A DNA stretch of 64,000 bases from Osmia lignaria lignaria (GCF_051020975.1 NW_027478162.1:2540501-2604500), one strand, 5' to 3'. Positions 36,542 to 50,709 are shown, counted from the stretch's first letter. Notes: generated by a model not told the origin, from the letters alone. Numbers and translations are program-made.

Positions 36542-39117
36542 TTGCAGATTTATCTCAAGGGAAGGGGCCTGACGGACATATTTCGAGATATTTCTTCTTC
36601 TTGTTGTTCTTCTTCTGCACAGCTAAGCTGGAAGTGGCATTTGCAGCTCGCAATAGTGCAGAGTTATCTCAAAGAAAGGGGCCACGGTGTTTCTGTATCT
36701 CTATTATGTTGGTGCCGCTTCGGAACTTTTAAATATCTTAATATATCTCGAGAACTACGCATCTGATCAAAAAATATCATAGAACATAAAATGTAGGAAA
36801 CTTAATTCTCTACAAAAAAGGTCTCTTAACATTTTGCCATAGCTCGCTTCGTTTCCGAGATATTTGCAGATTTATCTCAAGGGAAGGGGCCTAACGGACA
36901 TATTTCGAGATATTTCTTCTTCTTGTTGTTCTTCTTCTGCACAGCTAAGCTGGAAGTGGCATTTACAGCTCGCAATAGTGCAGAGTTATCTCAAAGAAAG
37001 GGGCCACGGTGTTTCTGTATCTCTATTATGTTGGTGCGGCTTCGGAACTTTTAAATATCTTAATATATCTCGAGAACTACGCATCTGATCAAAAAATATC
37101 ATAGAACATAAAATGTAGGAAACTTAATTCTCTACAAAAAAGGTCTCTTAACATTTTGCCATAGCTCGCTTCGTTTCCGAGATATTTGCAGATTTATCTC
37201 AAGGGAAGGGGCCTGACGGACATATTTCGAGATATTTCTTCTTCTCGTTGTTCTTCTTCTGCACAGCTAAGCTGTAAGTGGCATTTGCGGCTCGCACTAG
37301 TGCAGAGTTATCTCAAAGAAAGGGGCCACGGTGTTTCTGTATCTCTATTATGTTGGTGCGGCTTCGGAACTTTTAAATATCTTGATATATCTCGAGAACT
37401 ACGCATCTGATCAAAAAATATCATAGAACATAAAAAGTAGGAAACTTAATTCTCTACAAAAAAGGTCTCTTAACATTTTGCCATAGCTCGCTTCGTTTCC
37501 GAGATATTTGCAGATTTATCTCAAGGGAAGGGGCCTGACGGACATATTTCGAGATACTTCTTCTTCTTGTTGTTCTTCTTCTGCACAGCTAAGCTGGAAG
37601 TGGCATTTGCAGCTCGCAATAGTGCAGAGTTATCTCAAAGAAAGGGGCCACGGTGTTTCTGTATCTCTATTATGTTGGTGCGGCTTCGGAACTTTTAAAT
37701 ATCTTAATATATCTCGAGAACTACGCATCTGATCAAAAAATATCATAGAACATAAAAAGTAGGAAACTTAATTCTCTACAAAAAAGGTCTCTTAACATTT
37801 TGCCATAGCTCGCTTCGTTTCCGAGATATTTGCAGATTTATCTCAAGGGAAGGGGCCTAACGGACATATTTCGAGATATTTCTTCTTCTTGTTGTTCTTC
37901 TTCTGCACAGCTAAGCTGGAAGCGGCATTTGCGGCTCGCACTAGTGCAGAGTTATCTCAAAGAAAGGGGCCACGGTGTTTCTGTATCTCTATTATGTTGG
38001 TGCCGCTTCGGAACTTTTAAATATCTTAATATATCTCGAGAACTACGCATCTGATCAAAAAATATCATAGAACATAAAATGTAGGAAACTTAATTCTCTA
38101 CAAAAAAGGTCGCTTAACATTTTGCCATAGCTCGCTTCGTTTCCGAGATATTTGCAGATTTATCTCAAGGGAAGGGGCCTAACGGACATATTTCGAGATA
38201 TTTCTTCTTCTTGTTGTTCTTCTTCTGCACAGCTAAGCTGGAAGTGGCATTTACAGCTCGCAATAGTGCAGAGTTATCTCAAAGAAAGGGGCCACGGTGT
38301 TTCTGTATCTCTATTATGTTGGTGCGGCTTCGGAACTTTTAAATATCTTAATATATCTCGAGAACTACGCATCTGATCAAAAAATATCATAGAACATAAA
38401 ATGTAGGAAACTTAATTCTCTACAAAAAAGGTCTCTTAACATTTTGCCATAGCTCGCTTCGTTTCCGAGATATTTGCAGATTTATCTCAAGGGAAGGGGC
38501 CTGACGGACATATTTCGAGATATTTCTTCTTCTCGTTGTTCTTCTTCTGCACAGCTAAGCTGTAAGTGGCATTTGCGGCTCGCACTAGTGCAGAGTTATC
38601 TCAAAGAAAGGGGCCACGGTGTTTCTGTATCTCTATTATGTTGGTGCGGCTTCGGAACTTTTAAATATCTTGATATATCTCGAGAACTACGCATCTGATC
38701 AAAAAATATCATAGAACATAAAAAGTAGGAAACTTAATTCTCTACAAAAAAGGTCTCTTAACATTTTGCCATAGCTCGCTTCGTTTCCGAGATATTTGCA
38801 GATTTATCTCAAGGGAAGGGGCCTGACGGACATATTTCGAGATACTTCTTCTTCTTGTTGTTCTTCTTCTGCACAGCTAAGCTGGAAGCGGCATTTGCGG
38901 CTCGCACTAGTGCAGAGTTATCTCAAAGAAAGGGGCCACGGTGTTTCTGTGTCTCTGTTATGTTGGTGCGGTTTCGGAACTTTTAAATATCTTGATATAT
39001 CTCGAGAACTACGCATCTGATCAAAAAATATCATAGAACATAAATTGTAGGAAACATAATTCTCTACAAAAAACGTTTCTTAACATTTTGCCATAGCTCG
39101 CTTCGTTTCCGAGATAT
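36542..39117 (+). repeat. 1,288-bp (4-monomer) higher-order repeat, about two copies
   Basis: The series 36864, 37186, 37508 recurs as 38152, 38474, 38796. Shared rare marks are TTCTCGTTGTTC and GCTGTAAGTGG near 37250 and 38538, GAGATACTTC near 37550 and 38838, and CTTAATATATC tails. The outer units (36542 and 37830) share only their back halves, and 38796 diverges after GAGATACTTC, so the match spans roughly 36700-37560 against 37990-38850. Confidence 0.8.
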
Positions 39118-40727
39118 TTGCAGATTCAGCTCAAAGGAACTGGCCTGACGGACATATTTCGAGATATTTCTTCTTCTTGTTGTTCTTCTTCTGCACAGCT
39201 AAACTGGAAGTGGCATTTACAGCTCGCAATAGTGCAGAGTTATCTCAAAGAAAGGGGCCACGGTGTTTCTGTATCTCTATTATGTTGGTGCGGCTTCGGA
39301 ACTTTTAAATATCTTAATATATCTCGAGAACTACGCATCTGATCAAAAAATATCATAGAACATAAAATGTAGGAAACTTAATTCTCTACAAAAAAGGTCT
39401 CTTAACATTTTGCCATAGCTCGCTTCGTTTCCGAGATATTTGCAGATTTATCTCAAGGGAAGGGGCCTAACGGACATATTTCGAGATATTTCTTCTTCTT
39501 GTTGTTCTTCTTCTGTACAGCTAAGCTGGAAGTGGCATTTGCGGCTCGCACTAGTGCAGAGTTATCTCAAAGAAAGGGGCCACGGTGTTTCTGTATCTCT
39601 ATTATGTTGGTGCGGCTTCGGAACTTTTAAATATCTTGATATATCTCGAGAACTACGCATCTGATCAAAAAATATCATAGAACATAAAAAGTAGGAAACC
39701 TAATTTTCTACAAAAAAGGTCTCTTAACATTTTGCCATAGCTCGCTTCGTTTCCGAGATATTTGCAGATTTATCTCAAGGGAAGGCGCCTGACGGACATA
39801 TTTCGAGATATTTCTTCTTCTTGTTGTTCTTCTTCTGCACAGCTAAGCTGGAAGTGGCATTTGCGGCTCGCACTAGTGCAGAGTTATCTCAAAGAAAGGG
39901 GCCACGGTGTTTCTGTATCCCTATTATGTTGGTGCGGCTTCGGAACTTTTAAATATCTCGATATATCTCGAAAACTACGCTTCTGATCAAAAAATATCAT
40001 AGAACATAAATTGTAGGAAACATAATTCTCTACAAAAAACGTCTCTTAACATTTTGCCATAGCTCGCTTCGTTTCCGAGATCTTTGCAGATTCAGCTCAA
40101 AGGAACTGGCCTGACGGACATATTTCGAGATATTTCTTCTTCTTGTTGTTGTTCTTCTGCACAGCTAAACTGGAAGTGGCATTTACAGCTCGCAATAGTG
40201 CAGAGTTATCTCAAAGAAAGGGGCCACGGTGTTTCTGTATCCCTATTATGTTGGTGCGGCTTCGGAACTTTTAAATATCTCGATATATCTCGAAAACTAC
40301 GCTTCTGATCAAAAAATATCATAGAACATAAATTGTAGGAAACATAATTCTCTACAAAAAACGTCGCTTAACATTTTGCCATAGCTCGCTTCGTTTCCGA
40401 GATATTTGCAGATTCAGCTCAAAGGAACTGGCCTGACGGACATATTTCGAGATATTTCTTCTTCTTGTTGTTCTTCTTCTGCACAGCTGAGCTGGAAGTG
40501 GCATTTGCAGGTCGCAATAGTGCAGAGTTATCTCAAAGAAAGGGGCCACGGTGTTTCTGTATCTCTATTATATTGGTGCGGCTTCGGAACTTTTAAATAT
40601 CTCGCTATATCTCGAAAACTACGCTTCTGATCAAAAAATATCATAGAACGTAAATTGTAGGAAACATTATTCTCTACAAAAAAGGTCTCTTAACATTTTG
40701 CCATAGCTCGCTTCGTTTCCGAGATAT

Positions 40728-42337
40728 TTGCAGATTTATCTCAAGGGAAGGCGCCTGACGGACATATTTCGAGATATTTCTTCTTCTTGTTGTTCTTCTT
40801 CTGCACAGCTAAGCTGGAAGTGGCATTTGCGGCTCGCACTAGTGCAGAGTTATCTCAAAGAAAGGGGCCACGGTGTTTCTGTATCCCTATTATGTTGGTG
40901 CGGCTTCGGAACTTTTAAATATCTCGATATATCTCGAAAACTACGCTTCTGATCAAAAAATATCATAGAACATAAATTGTAGGAAACATAATTCTCTACA
41001 AAAAACGTCGCTTAACATTTTGCCATAGCTCGCTTCGTTTCCGAGATATTTGCAGATTCAGCTCAAAGGAACTGGCCTGACGGACATATTTCGAGATATT
41101 TCTTCTTCTTGTTGTTGTTCTTCTGCACAGCTAAGCTGGAAGTGGCATTTACAGCTCGCAATAGTGCAGAGTTATCTCAAAGAAAGGGGCCACGGTGTTT
41201 CTGTATCTCTATTATGTTGGTGCGGCTTCGGAACTTTTAAATATCTTGATATATCTCGAGAACTACGCATCTGATCAAAAAATATCATAGAACATAAAAA
41301 GTAGGAAACCTAATTTTCTACAAAAAAGGTCTCTTAACATTTTGCCATAGCTCGCTTCGTTTCCGAGATATTTGCAGATTCAGCTCAAAGGAACTGGCCT
41401 GACGGACATATTTCGAGATATTTCTTCTTCTTGTTGTTGTTCTTCTGCACAGCTAAGCTGGAAGTGGCATTTACAGCTCGCAATAGTGCAGAGTTATCTC
41501 AAAGAAAGGGGCCACGGTGTTTCTGTATCTCTATTATGTTGGTGCGGCTTCGGAACTTTTAAATATCTTGATATATCTCGAGAACTACGCATCTGATCAA
41601 AAAATATCATAGAACATAAAAAGTAGGAAACCTAATTTTCTACAAAAAAGGTCTCTTAACATTTTGCCATAGCTCGCTTCGTTTCCGAGATATTTGCAGA
41701 TTTATCTCAAGGGAAGGCGCCTGACGGACATATTTCGAGATATTTCTTCTTCTTGTTGTTCTTCTTCTGCACAGCTAAGCTGGAAGTGGCATTTGCGGCT
41801 CGCACTAGTGCAGAGTTATCTCAAAGAAAGGGGCCACGGTGTTTCTGTATCCCTATTATGTTGGTGCGGCTTCGGAACTTTTAAATATCTCGATATATCT
41901 CGAAAACTACGCTTCTGATCAAAAAATATCATAGAACATAAATTGTAGGAAACATAATTCTCTACAAAAAACGTCGCTTAACATTTTGCCATAGCTCGCT
42001 TCGTTTCCGAGATATTTGCAGATTCAGCTCAAAGGAACTGGCCTGACGGACATATTTCGAGATATTTCTTCTTCTTGTTGTTGTTCTTCTGCACAGCTAA
42101 GCTGGAAGTGGCATTTACAGCTCGCAATAGTGCAGAGTTATCTCAAAGAAAGGGGCCACGGTGTTTCTGTATCTCTATTATGTTGGTGCGGCTTCGGAAC
42201 TTTTAAATATCTTGATATATCTCGAGAACTACGCATCTGATCAAAAAATATCATAGAACATAAAAAGTAGGAAACCTAATTTTCTACAAAAAAGGTCTCT
42301 TAACATTTTGCCATAGCTCGCTTCGTTTCCGAGATAT
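40728..42337 (+). repeat. Alternating GGCGCC and GATTCAGC monomers with a one-unit duplication
   Basis: Units with GGGAAGGCGCCTG (40728, 41694 and then 42338) alternate with units with GATTCAGCTCAAAGGAACTGG and TTGTTGTTGTTC (41050, 41372, 42016). Units 41050 and 41372 are adjacent and encode identical frames, so one is a single-monomer duplicate. The pair 40728-41371 matches 41694-42337 at 966 bp, including the linker AAAACGTCGCTTAAC. Confidence 0.75.
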
Positions 42338-44689
42338 TTGCAGATTTATCTCAAGGGAAGGCGCCTGACGGACATATTTCGAGATATTTCTTCTTCTTGT
42401 TGTTCTTCTTCTGCACAGCTAAGCTGGAAGTGGCATTTGCGGCTCGCACTAGTGCAGAGTTATCTCAAAGAAAGGGGCCACGGTGTTTCTGTATCCCTAT
42501 TATGTTGGTGCGGCTTCGGAACTTTTAATTATCTCGATATATCTCGAAAACTACGCTTCTGATCAAAAAATATCATAGAACATAAATTGTAGGAAACATA
42601 ATTCTCTACAAAAAACGTCTCTTAACATTTTGCCATAGCTCGCTTCGTTTCCGAGATATTTGCAGATTCAGCTCAAAGGAACTGGCCTGACGGACATATT
42701 TCGAGATATTTCTTCTTCTTGTTGTTCTTCTTCTGCACAGCTATACTGGAAGTGGCATTTACAGCTCGCAATAGTGCAGAGTTATCTCAAAGAAAGGGGC
42801 CACGGTGTTTCTGTATCTCTATTATGTTGGTGCGGCTTCGGAACTTTTAAATATCTTAATATATCTCGAGAACTACACATCTGATCAAAAAATATCATAG
42901 AACATAAAATGTAGGAAACTTAATTCTCTACAAAAAAGGTCTCTTAACATTTTGCCATAGCTCGCTTCGTTTCCGAGATATTTGCAGATTTATCTCAAGG
43001 GAAGGGGCCTAACGGACATATTTCGAGATATTTCTTCTTCTTGTTGTTCTTCTTCTGTACAGCTAAGCTGGAGGTGGCATTTACAGCTCGCAATAGTGCA
43101 GAGTTATCTCAAAGAAAGGGGCCACGGTGTTTCTGTATCTCTATTATGTTGGTGCGGCTTCGGAACTTTTAAATATCTTAATATATCTCGAGAACTACGC
43201 ATCTGATCAAAAAATATCATAGAACATAAAAAGTAGGAAACATAATTCTGTACAAAAAAGGTCTCTTAACATTTTGCCATAGCTCGCTTCGTTTCCGAGA
43301 TATTTGCAGATTTATCTCAAGGGAAGGGGCCTGACGGACATATTTCGAGATATTTCTTCTTCTTGTTGTTTTTCTTCTGCACAGCTAAGCTGGAAGTGGC
43401 ATTTGCGGCTCGCACTAGTGCACAGTTATCTCAAAGAAAGGGGCCACGGTGTTTCTGTATCCCTATTATGTTGGTGCGGCTTCGGAACTTTTAAATATCT
43501 CGATATATCTCGAAAACTACGCTTCTGATCAAAAAATATCATAGAACATAAATTGTAGGAAACATAATTCTCTACAAAAAACGTCTCTTAACATTTTGCC
43601 ATAGCTCGCTTCGTTTCCGAGATATTTGCAGATTCAGCTCAAAGGAACTGGCCTGACGGACATATTTCGAGATATTTCTTCTTCTTGTTGTTCTTCTTCT
43701 GCACAGCTAAGCTGGAAGTGGCATTTACAGCTCGCAATAGTGCAGGGTTATCTCAAAGAAAGGGGCCACGGTGTTTCTGTATCTCTATTATGTTGGTGCG
43801 GCTTCGGAACTTTTAAATATCTTGATATATCTCGAGAACTACGCATCTGATCCAAAAATATCATAGAACATAAAAAGTAGGAAACCTAATTTTCTACAAA
43901 AAAGGTCTCTTAACATTTTGCCATAGCTCGCTTCGTTTCCGAGATATTTGCAGATTTATCTCAAGGGAAGGCGCCTGACGGACATATTTCGAGATATTTC
44001 TTCTTCTTGTTGTTCTTCTTCTGCACAGCTAAGCTGGAAGTGGCATTTGCGGCTCGCACTAGTGCAGAGTTATCTCAAAGAAAGGGGCCACGGTATTTCT
44101 GTATCCCTATTATGTTGGTGCGGCTTCGGAACTTTTAATTATCTCGATATATCTCGAAAACTACGCTTCTGATCAAAAAATATCATAGAACATAAATTGT
44201 AGGAAACATAATTCTCTACAAAAAACGTCTCTTAACATTTTGCCATAGCTCGCTTCGTTTCCGAGATATTTGCAGATTCAGCTCAAAGGATCTGGCCTGA
44301 CGGACATATTTCGAGATATTTCTTCTTCTTGTTGTTCTTCTTCTGCACAGCTAAACTGGAAGTGGCATTTACAGCTCGCAATAGTGCAGAGTTATCTCAA
44401 AGAAAGGGGCCACGGTGTTTCTGTATCTCTATTATGTTGGTGCGGCTTCGGAACTTTTAAATATCTTAATATATCTCGAGAACTACGCATCTGATCAAAA
44501 AATATCATAGAACATAAAATGTAGGAAACTTAATTCTCTACAAAAAAGGTCTCTTAACATTTTGCCATAGCTCGCTTCGTTTCCGAGATATTTGCAGATT
44601 TATCTCAAGGGAAGGGGCCTAACGGACATATTTCGAGATATTTCTTCTTCTTGTTGTTCTTCTTCTGCACAGCTAAGCTGGAAGCGGCA

Positions 44690-45720
44690 TTTGCGGCTCG
44701 CACTAGTGCAGAGTTATCTCAAAGAAAGGGGCCACGGTGTTTCTGTATCTCTGTTATGTTGGTGCGGTTTCGGAACTTTTAAATATCTTGATATATCTCG
44801 AGAACTACGCATCTGATCAAAAAATATCATAGAACATGAATTGTAGGAAACACAATTCTCTACAAAAAAGGTCTCTTAACATTTTGCCATAGCTCGCTTC
44901 GTTTCCGAGATATTTGCAGATATATCTCAAGGGCAGGGGCCTGACGGACATATTTCGAGATATTTCTTCTTCTTGTTGTTCTTCTTCTGCACAGCTAAGC
45001 TGGAGGTGGCATTTACAGCTCGCAGTAGTGCAGAGTTATCTCAAAGAAAGGGGCCACGGTGTTTCTGTATCTCTATTATGTTGGTGCGGCTTCGGAACTT
45101 TTAAATATCTTAATATATCTCGAGAACTGCGCATCTGATCAAAAAATATCATAGAACATAAAAAGTAGGAAACATAATTCTGTACAAAAAAGGTCTCTTA
45201 ACATTTTGCCATAGCTCGCTTCGTTTCCGAGATATTTGCAGATTTATCTCAAGGGAAGGGGCCTGACGGACATATTTCGAGATATTTCTTCTTCTTGTTG
45301 TTTTTCTTCTGCACAGCTAAGCTGGAAGTGGCACTTGCGGCTCGCACTAGTGCACAGTTATCTCAAAGAAAGGGGCCACGGTGTTTCTGTATCTCTATTA
45401 TGTTGGTGCGGCTTCGGAACTTTTAAATATCTTGATATATCTCGAGAACTACGCATCTGATCAAAAAATATCATAGAACATAAAAAGTAGGAAACTTAAT
45501 TCTCTACAAAAAAGGTCTCTTAACATTTTGCCATAGCTCGCTTCGTTTCCGAGATATTTGCATATTTATCTCAAGGGAAGGGGCCTGACGGACATATTTC
45601 GAGATATTTCTTCTTCTTGTTGTTCTTCTTCTGTACAGCTAAGCTGGAAGTGGCATTTGCGGCTCGCACTAGTGCAGAGTTATCTCAAAGAAAGGGGCCA
45701 CGGTGTTTCTGTATCTCTAT
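44690..45720 (+). repeat. Long-range duplicate, first copy (partner 48876-49906)
   Basis: This stretch shares GAAGCGGCATTTGCGG, CTCTGTTATG, GGTGCGGTTTCGG, CATGAATTGTAGGAAACACA, CTCGCAGTAGTGC and GTGGCACTTGCGG with 48876-49906 at a constant 4,186-bp offset (13 monomers). Upstream, the fronts of 44592 and 48778 belong to different subfamilies, which marks the left edge. Confidence 0.75.
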
Positions 45721-46845
45721 TATGTTGGTGCGGCTTCGGAACTTTCAAATATCTTGATATATCTCGAGAACTACGCATCTGATCAAAAAATATCATAGAA
45801 CATAAAAAGTAGGAAACCTAATTTTCTACAAAAAAGGTCTCTTAACATTTTGCCATAGCTCGCTTCGTTTCCGAGATATTTGCAGATTTATCTCAAGGGA
45901 AGGCGCCTGACGGACATATTTCGAGATATTTCTTCTTCTTGTTGTTCTTCTTCTGCACAGCTAAGCTGGAAGTGGCATTTACAGCTCGCAATAGTGCAGA
46001 GTTATCTCAAAGAAAGGGGCCACGGTGTTTCTGTATCTCTATTATGTTGGTGCGGCTTCGGAACTTTTAAATATCTTGATATATCTCGAGAACTACGCAT
46101 CTGATCCAAAAATATCATAGAACATAAAAAGTAGGAAACCTAATTTTCTACAAAAAAGGTCTCTTAACATTTTGCCATAGCTCGCTTCGTTTCCGAGATA
46201 TTTGCAGATTTATCTCAAGGGAAGGCGGCTGACGGACATATTTCGAGATATTTCTTCTTCTTGTTGTTCTTCTTCTGCACAGCTAAGCTGGAAGTGGCAT
46301 TTGCGGCTCGCACTAGTGCAGAGTTATCTCAAAGAAAGGGGCCACGGTATTTCTGTATCCCTATTATGTTGGTGCGGCTTCGGAACTTTTAATTATCTCG
46401 ATATATCTCGAAAACTACGCTTCTGATCAAAAAATATCATAGAACATAAATTGTAGGAAACATAATTCTCTACAAAAAACGTCTCTTAACATTTTGCCAT
46501 AGCTCGCTTCGTTTCCGAGATATTTGCAGATATATCTCAAGGGCAGGGGCCTGACGGACATATTTCGAGATATTTCTTCTTCTTGTTGTTCTTCTTCTGC
46601 ACAGCTAAGCTGGAGGTGGCATTTACAGCTCGCAGTAGTGCAGAGTTATCTCAAAGAAAGGGGCCACGGTGTTTCTGTATCTCTATTATGTTGGTGCGGC
46701 TTCGGAACTTTTAAATATCTTAATATATCTCGAGAACTGCGCATCTGATCAAAAAATATCATAGAACATAAAAAGTAGGAAACATAATTCTGTACAAAAA
46801 AGGTCTCTTAACATTTTGCCATAGCTCGCTTCGTTTCCGAGATAT

Positions 46846-47167
46846 TTGCATATTTATCTCAAGGGAAGGGGCCTGACGGACATATTTCGAGATATTTCTT
46901 CTTCTTGTTGTTTTTCTTCTGCACAGCTAAGCTGGAAGTGGCATTTGCGGCTCGCACTAGTGCAGAGTTATCTCAAAGAAAGGGGCCACGGTGTTTCTGT
47001 ATCTCTATTATGTTGGTGCGGCTTCGGAACTTTCAAATATCTTGATATATCTCGAGAACTACGCATCTGATCAAAAAATATCATAGAACATAAAAAGTAG
47101 GAAACCTAATTTTCTACAAAAAAGGTCTCTTAACATTTTGCCATAGCTCGCTTCGTTTCCGAGATAT
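46846..47167 (+). repeat. Monomer with double-switch mosaic pattern
   Basis: The front TTTGCATATTTATC and the tail ACTTTCAAATATC match 45558. In between, TTGTTGTTTTTCTTC matches 45236. The neighbouring 45236 markers GGCACTTGCGG and GTGCACAG are absent, so the imported piece would be short, roughly 46880-46935. This looks like gene conversion, although a recurrent T substitution could also explain it. Confidence 0.5.
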
Positions 47168-48875
47168 TTGCAGATTTATCTCAAGGGAAGGCGCCTGACG
47201 GACATATTTCGAGATATTTCTTCTTCTTGTTGTTCTTCTTCTGCACAGCTAAGCTGGAAGTGGCATTTGCGGCTCGCACTAGTGCAGAGTTATCTCAAAG
47301 AAAGGGGCCACGGTGTTTCTGTATCCCTATTATGTTGGTGCGGCTTCGGAACTTTTAAATATCTTAATATATCTCGAGAACTGCGCATCTGATCAAAAAA
47401 TATCATAGAACATAAAAAGTAGGAAACATAATTCTGTACAGAAAAGGTCTCTTAACATTTTGCCATAGCTCGCTTCGTTTCCGAGATATTTGCAGATTTA
47501 TCTCAAGGGAAGGGGCCTGACGGACATATTTCGAGATATTTCTTCTTCTTGTTGTTCTTCTTCTGCACAGCTAAGCTGGAGGTGGCATTTACAGCTCGCA
47601 ATAGTGCAGAGTTATCTCAAAGAAAGGGGCCACGGTGTTTCTGTATCTCTATTATGTTGGTGCGGCTTCGGAACTTTTAAATATCTTAATATATCTCGAG
47701 AACTACGCATCTGATCAAAAAATATCATAGAACATAAAAAGTAGGAAACATAATTCTGTACAAAAAAGGTCTCTTAACATTTTGCCATAGCTCGCTTCGT
47801 TTCCGAGATATTTGCAGATTTATCTCAAGGGAAGGCGCCTGACGGACATATTTCGAGATATTTCTTCTTCTTGTTGTTCTTCTTCTGCACAGCTAAGCTG
47901 GAAGTGGCATTTGCGGCTCGCACTAGTGCAGAGTTATCTCAAAGAAAGGGGCCACGGTGTTTCTGTATCCCTATTATGTTGGTGCGGCTTCGGAACTTTT
48001 AAATATCTCGATATATCTCGAAAACTACGCTTCTGATCAAAAAATATCATAGAACATAAATTGTAGGAAACATAATTCTCTACAAAAAACGTCGCTCAAC
48101 ATTTTGCCATAGCTCGCTTCGTTTCCGAGATATTTGCAGATTCAGCTCAAAGGAACTGGCCTGACGGACATATTTCGAGATATTTCTTCTTCTTGTTGTT
48201 CTTCTTCTGCACAGCTAAGCTGGAAGTGGCATTTACAGCTCGCAATAGTGCAGAGTTATCTCAAAGAAAGGGGCCACGGTGTTTCTGTATCTCTATTATG
48301 TTGGTGCGGCTTCGGAACTTTTAAATATCTTGATATATCTCGAGAACTACGCATCTGATCAAAAAATATCATAGAACATAAAAAGTAGGAAACCTAATTT
48401 TCTACAAAAAAGGTCTCTTAACATTTTGCCATAGCTCGCTTCGTTTCCGAGATATTTGCAGATTTATCTCAAGGGAAGGGGCCTGTCGGACATATTTCGA
48501 GATATTTCTTCTTCTTGTTGTTCTTCTTCTGCACAGCTAAGCTGGAAGTGGCATTTGCGACTCGCACTAGTGCAGAGTTATCTCAAAGAAAGGGGCCACA
48601 TTGTTTCAGTATCTCTATTATGTTGGTGCGGCTTCGGAACTTTTAAATATCTCGATATATCTCGAAAACTACGCTTCTGATCAAAAAATATCATAGAACA
48701 TAAATTGTAGGAAACATAATTCTCTACAAAAAACGTCTCTGAACATTTTGCCATAGCTCGCTTCGTTTCCGAGATATTTGCAGATTCAGCTCAAAGGAAC
48801 GGGCCTGACGGACATATTTCGAGATACTTCTTCTTCTTGTTGTTCTTCTTCTGCACAGCTAAGCTGGAAGCGGCA

Positions 48876-49906
48876 TTTGCGGCTCGCACTAGTGCAGAGT
48901 TATCTCAAAGAAAGGGGCCACGGTGTTTCTGTATCTCTGTTATGTTGGTGCGGTTTCGGAACTTTTAAATATCTTGATATATCTCGAGAACTACGCATCT
49001 GATCAAAAAATATCATAGAACATGAATTGTAGGAAACACAATTCTCTACAAAAAAGGTCTCTTAACATTTTGCCATAGCTCGCTTCGTTTCCGAGATATT
49101 TGCAGATATATCTCAAGGGCAGGGGCCTGACGGACATATTTCGAGATATTTCTTCTTCTTGTTGTTCTTCTTCTGCACAGCTAAGCTGGAGGTGGCATTT
49201 ACAGCTCGCAGTAGTGCAGAGTTATCTCAAAGAAAGGGGCCACGGTGTTTCTGTATCTCTATTATGTTGGTGCGGCTTCGGAACTTTTAAATATCTTAAT
49301 ATATCTCGAGAACTGCGCATCTGATCAAAAAATATCATAGAACATAAAAAGTAGGAAACATAATTCTGTACAAAAAAGGTCTCTTAACATTTTGCCATAG
49401 CTCGCTTCGTTTCCGAGATATTTGCAGATTTATCTCAAGGGAAGGGGCCTGACGGACATATTTCGAGATATTTCTTCTTCTTGTTGTTTTTCTTCTGCAC
49501 AGCTAAGCTGGAAGTGGCACTTGCGGCTCGCACTAGTGCACAGTTATCTCAAAGAAAGGGGCCACGGTGTTTCTGTATCTCTATTATGTTGGTGCGGCTT
49601 CGGAACTTTCAAATATCTTGATATATCTCGAGAACTACGCATCTGATCAAAAAATATCATAGAACATAAAAAGTAGGAAACCTAATTTTCTACAAAAAAG
49701 GTCTCTTAACATTTTGCCATAGCTCGCTTCGTTTCCGAGATATTTGCAGATTTATCTCAAGGGAAGGCGCCTGACGGACATATTTCGAGATATTTCTTCT
49801 TCTTGTTGTTCTTCTTCTGCACAGCTAAGCTGGAAGTGGCATTTGCGGCTCGCACTAGTGCAGAGTTATCTCAAAGAAAGGGGCCACGGTGTTTCTGTAT
49901 CCCTAT
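48876..49906 (+). repeat. Long-range duplicate, second copy (partner 44690-45720)
   Basis: It carries the same series of rare variants as 44690-45720, including the only other CATGAATTGTAGG near 49020. Near its right end it has CTTTCAAATATC, which the first copy has one monomer later, so the right boundary is not clean. Confidence 0.7.
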
Positions 49907-50387
49907 TATGTTGGTGCGGCTTCGGAACTTTTAAATATCTCGATATATCTCGAAAACTACGCTTCTGATCAAAAAATATCATAGAACATAAATTGTAGGA
50001 AACATAATTCTCTACAAAAAACGTCGCTTAACATTTTGCCATAGCTCGCTTCGTTTCCGAGATATTTGCAGATTCAGCTCAAAGGAACTGGCCTGACGGA
50101 CATATTTCGAGATATTTCTTCTTCTTGTTGTTCTTCTTCTGCACAGCTGAGCTGGAATTGGCATTTGCAGGTCGCAATAGTGCAGAGTTATCTCAAAGAA
50201 AGGGGCCACGGTGTTTCTGTATCTCTATTATGTTGGTGCGGCTTCGGAACTTTTAAATATCTCGATATATCTCGAAAACTACGCTTCTGATCAAAAAATA
50301 TCATAGAACGTAAATTGTAGGAAACATTATTCTCTACAAAAAAGGTCTCTTAACATTTTGCCATAGCTCGCTTCGTTTCCGAGATAT

Positions 50388-50709
50388 TTGCAGATTTATC
50401 TCAAGGGAAGGGTCCTGATGGACATATTTCGAGATATTTCTTCTTCTTGTTGTTCTTCTTCTGCACAGCTAAACTGGAAGTGGCATTTCCAGCTCGCAAT
50501 CGTGCAGAGTTATCTCAAAGAAAGGGGCCACGGTGTTTCTGTATCTCTATTATGTTGGTGCGGCTTCGGAACTTTTAAATATCTTGATATATCTCGAGAA
50601 CTACGCCTCTGATCGAAAAATATCATAGAACATAAAAAGTAGGAAACTTAATTTTCTACAAAAAAGGTCTCTTAACATTTTGCCATAGCTCGCTTCGTTT
50701 CCGAGATAT
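50388..50709 (+). repeat. Left-domain-type monomer within the right domain
   Basis: It carries GGGTCCTGATGG, CTAAACTGG, TTTCCAGCTCGCAATCG and CCTCTGATCGAAAAAT. The GGTCCTGA class has about 20 members between 1445 and 30746 but only two beyond 33 kb: this one and 61336. Both are preceded by AACGTAAATTGTAGG and AAACATTATTC, so they descend from one transfer that was later copied 10,948 bp (34 monomers) away. Confidence 0.75.

Larger units (their letters stand above)
33322..39117. other. Middle variant domain
   Basis: These monomers are mostly close to consensus, with CCTAACGG in several (33322, 34288, 35254, 36864, 37830, 38152), AAGGGCAGGGG first seen at 35576, and CTTAATATATC tails from 36542. 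The left-specific classes stop here and the GATTCAGC class has not yet begun. Confidence 0.6.
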
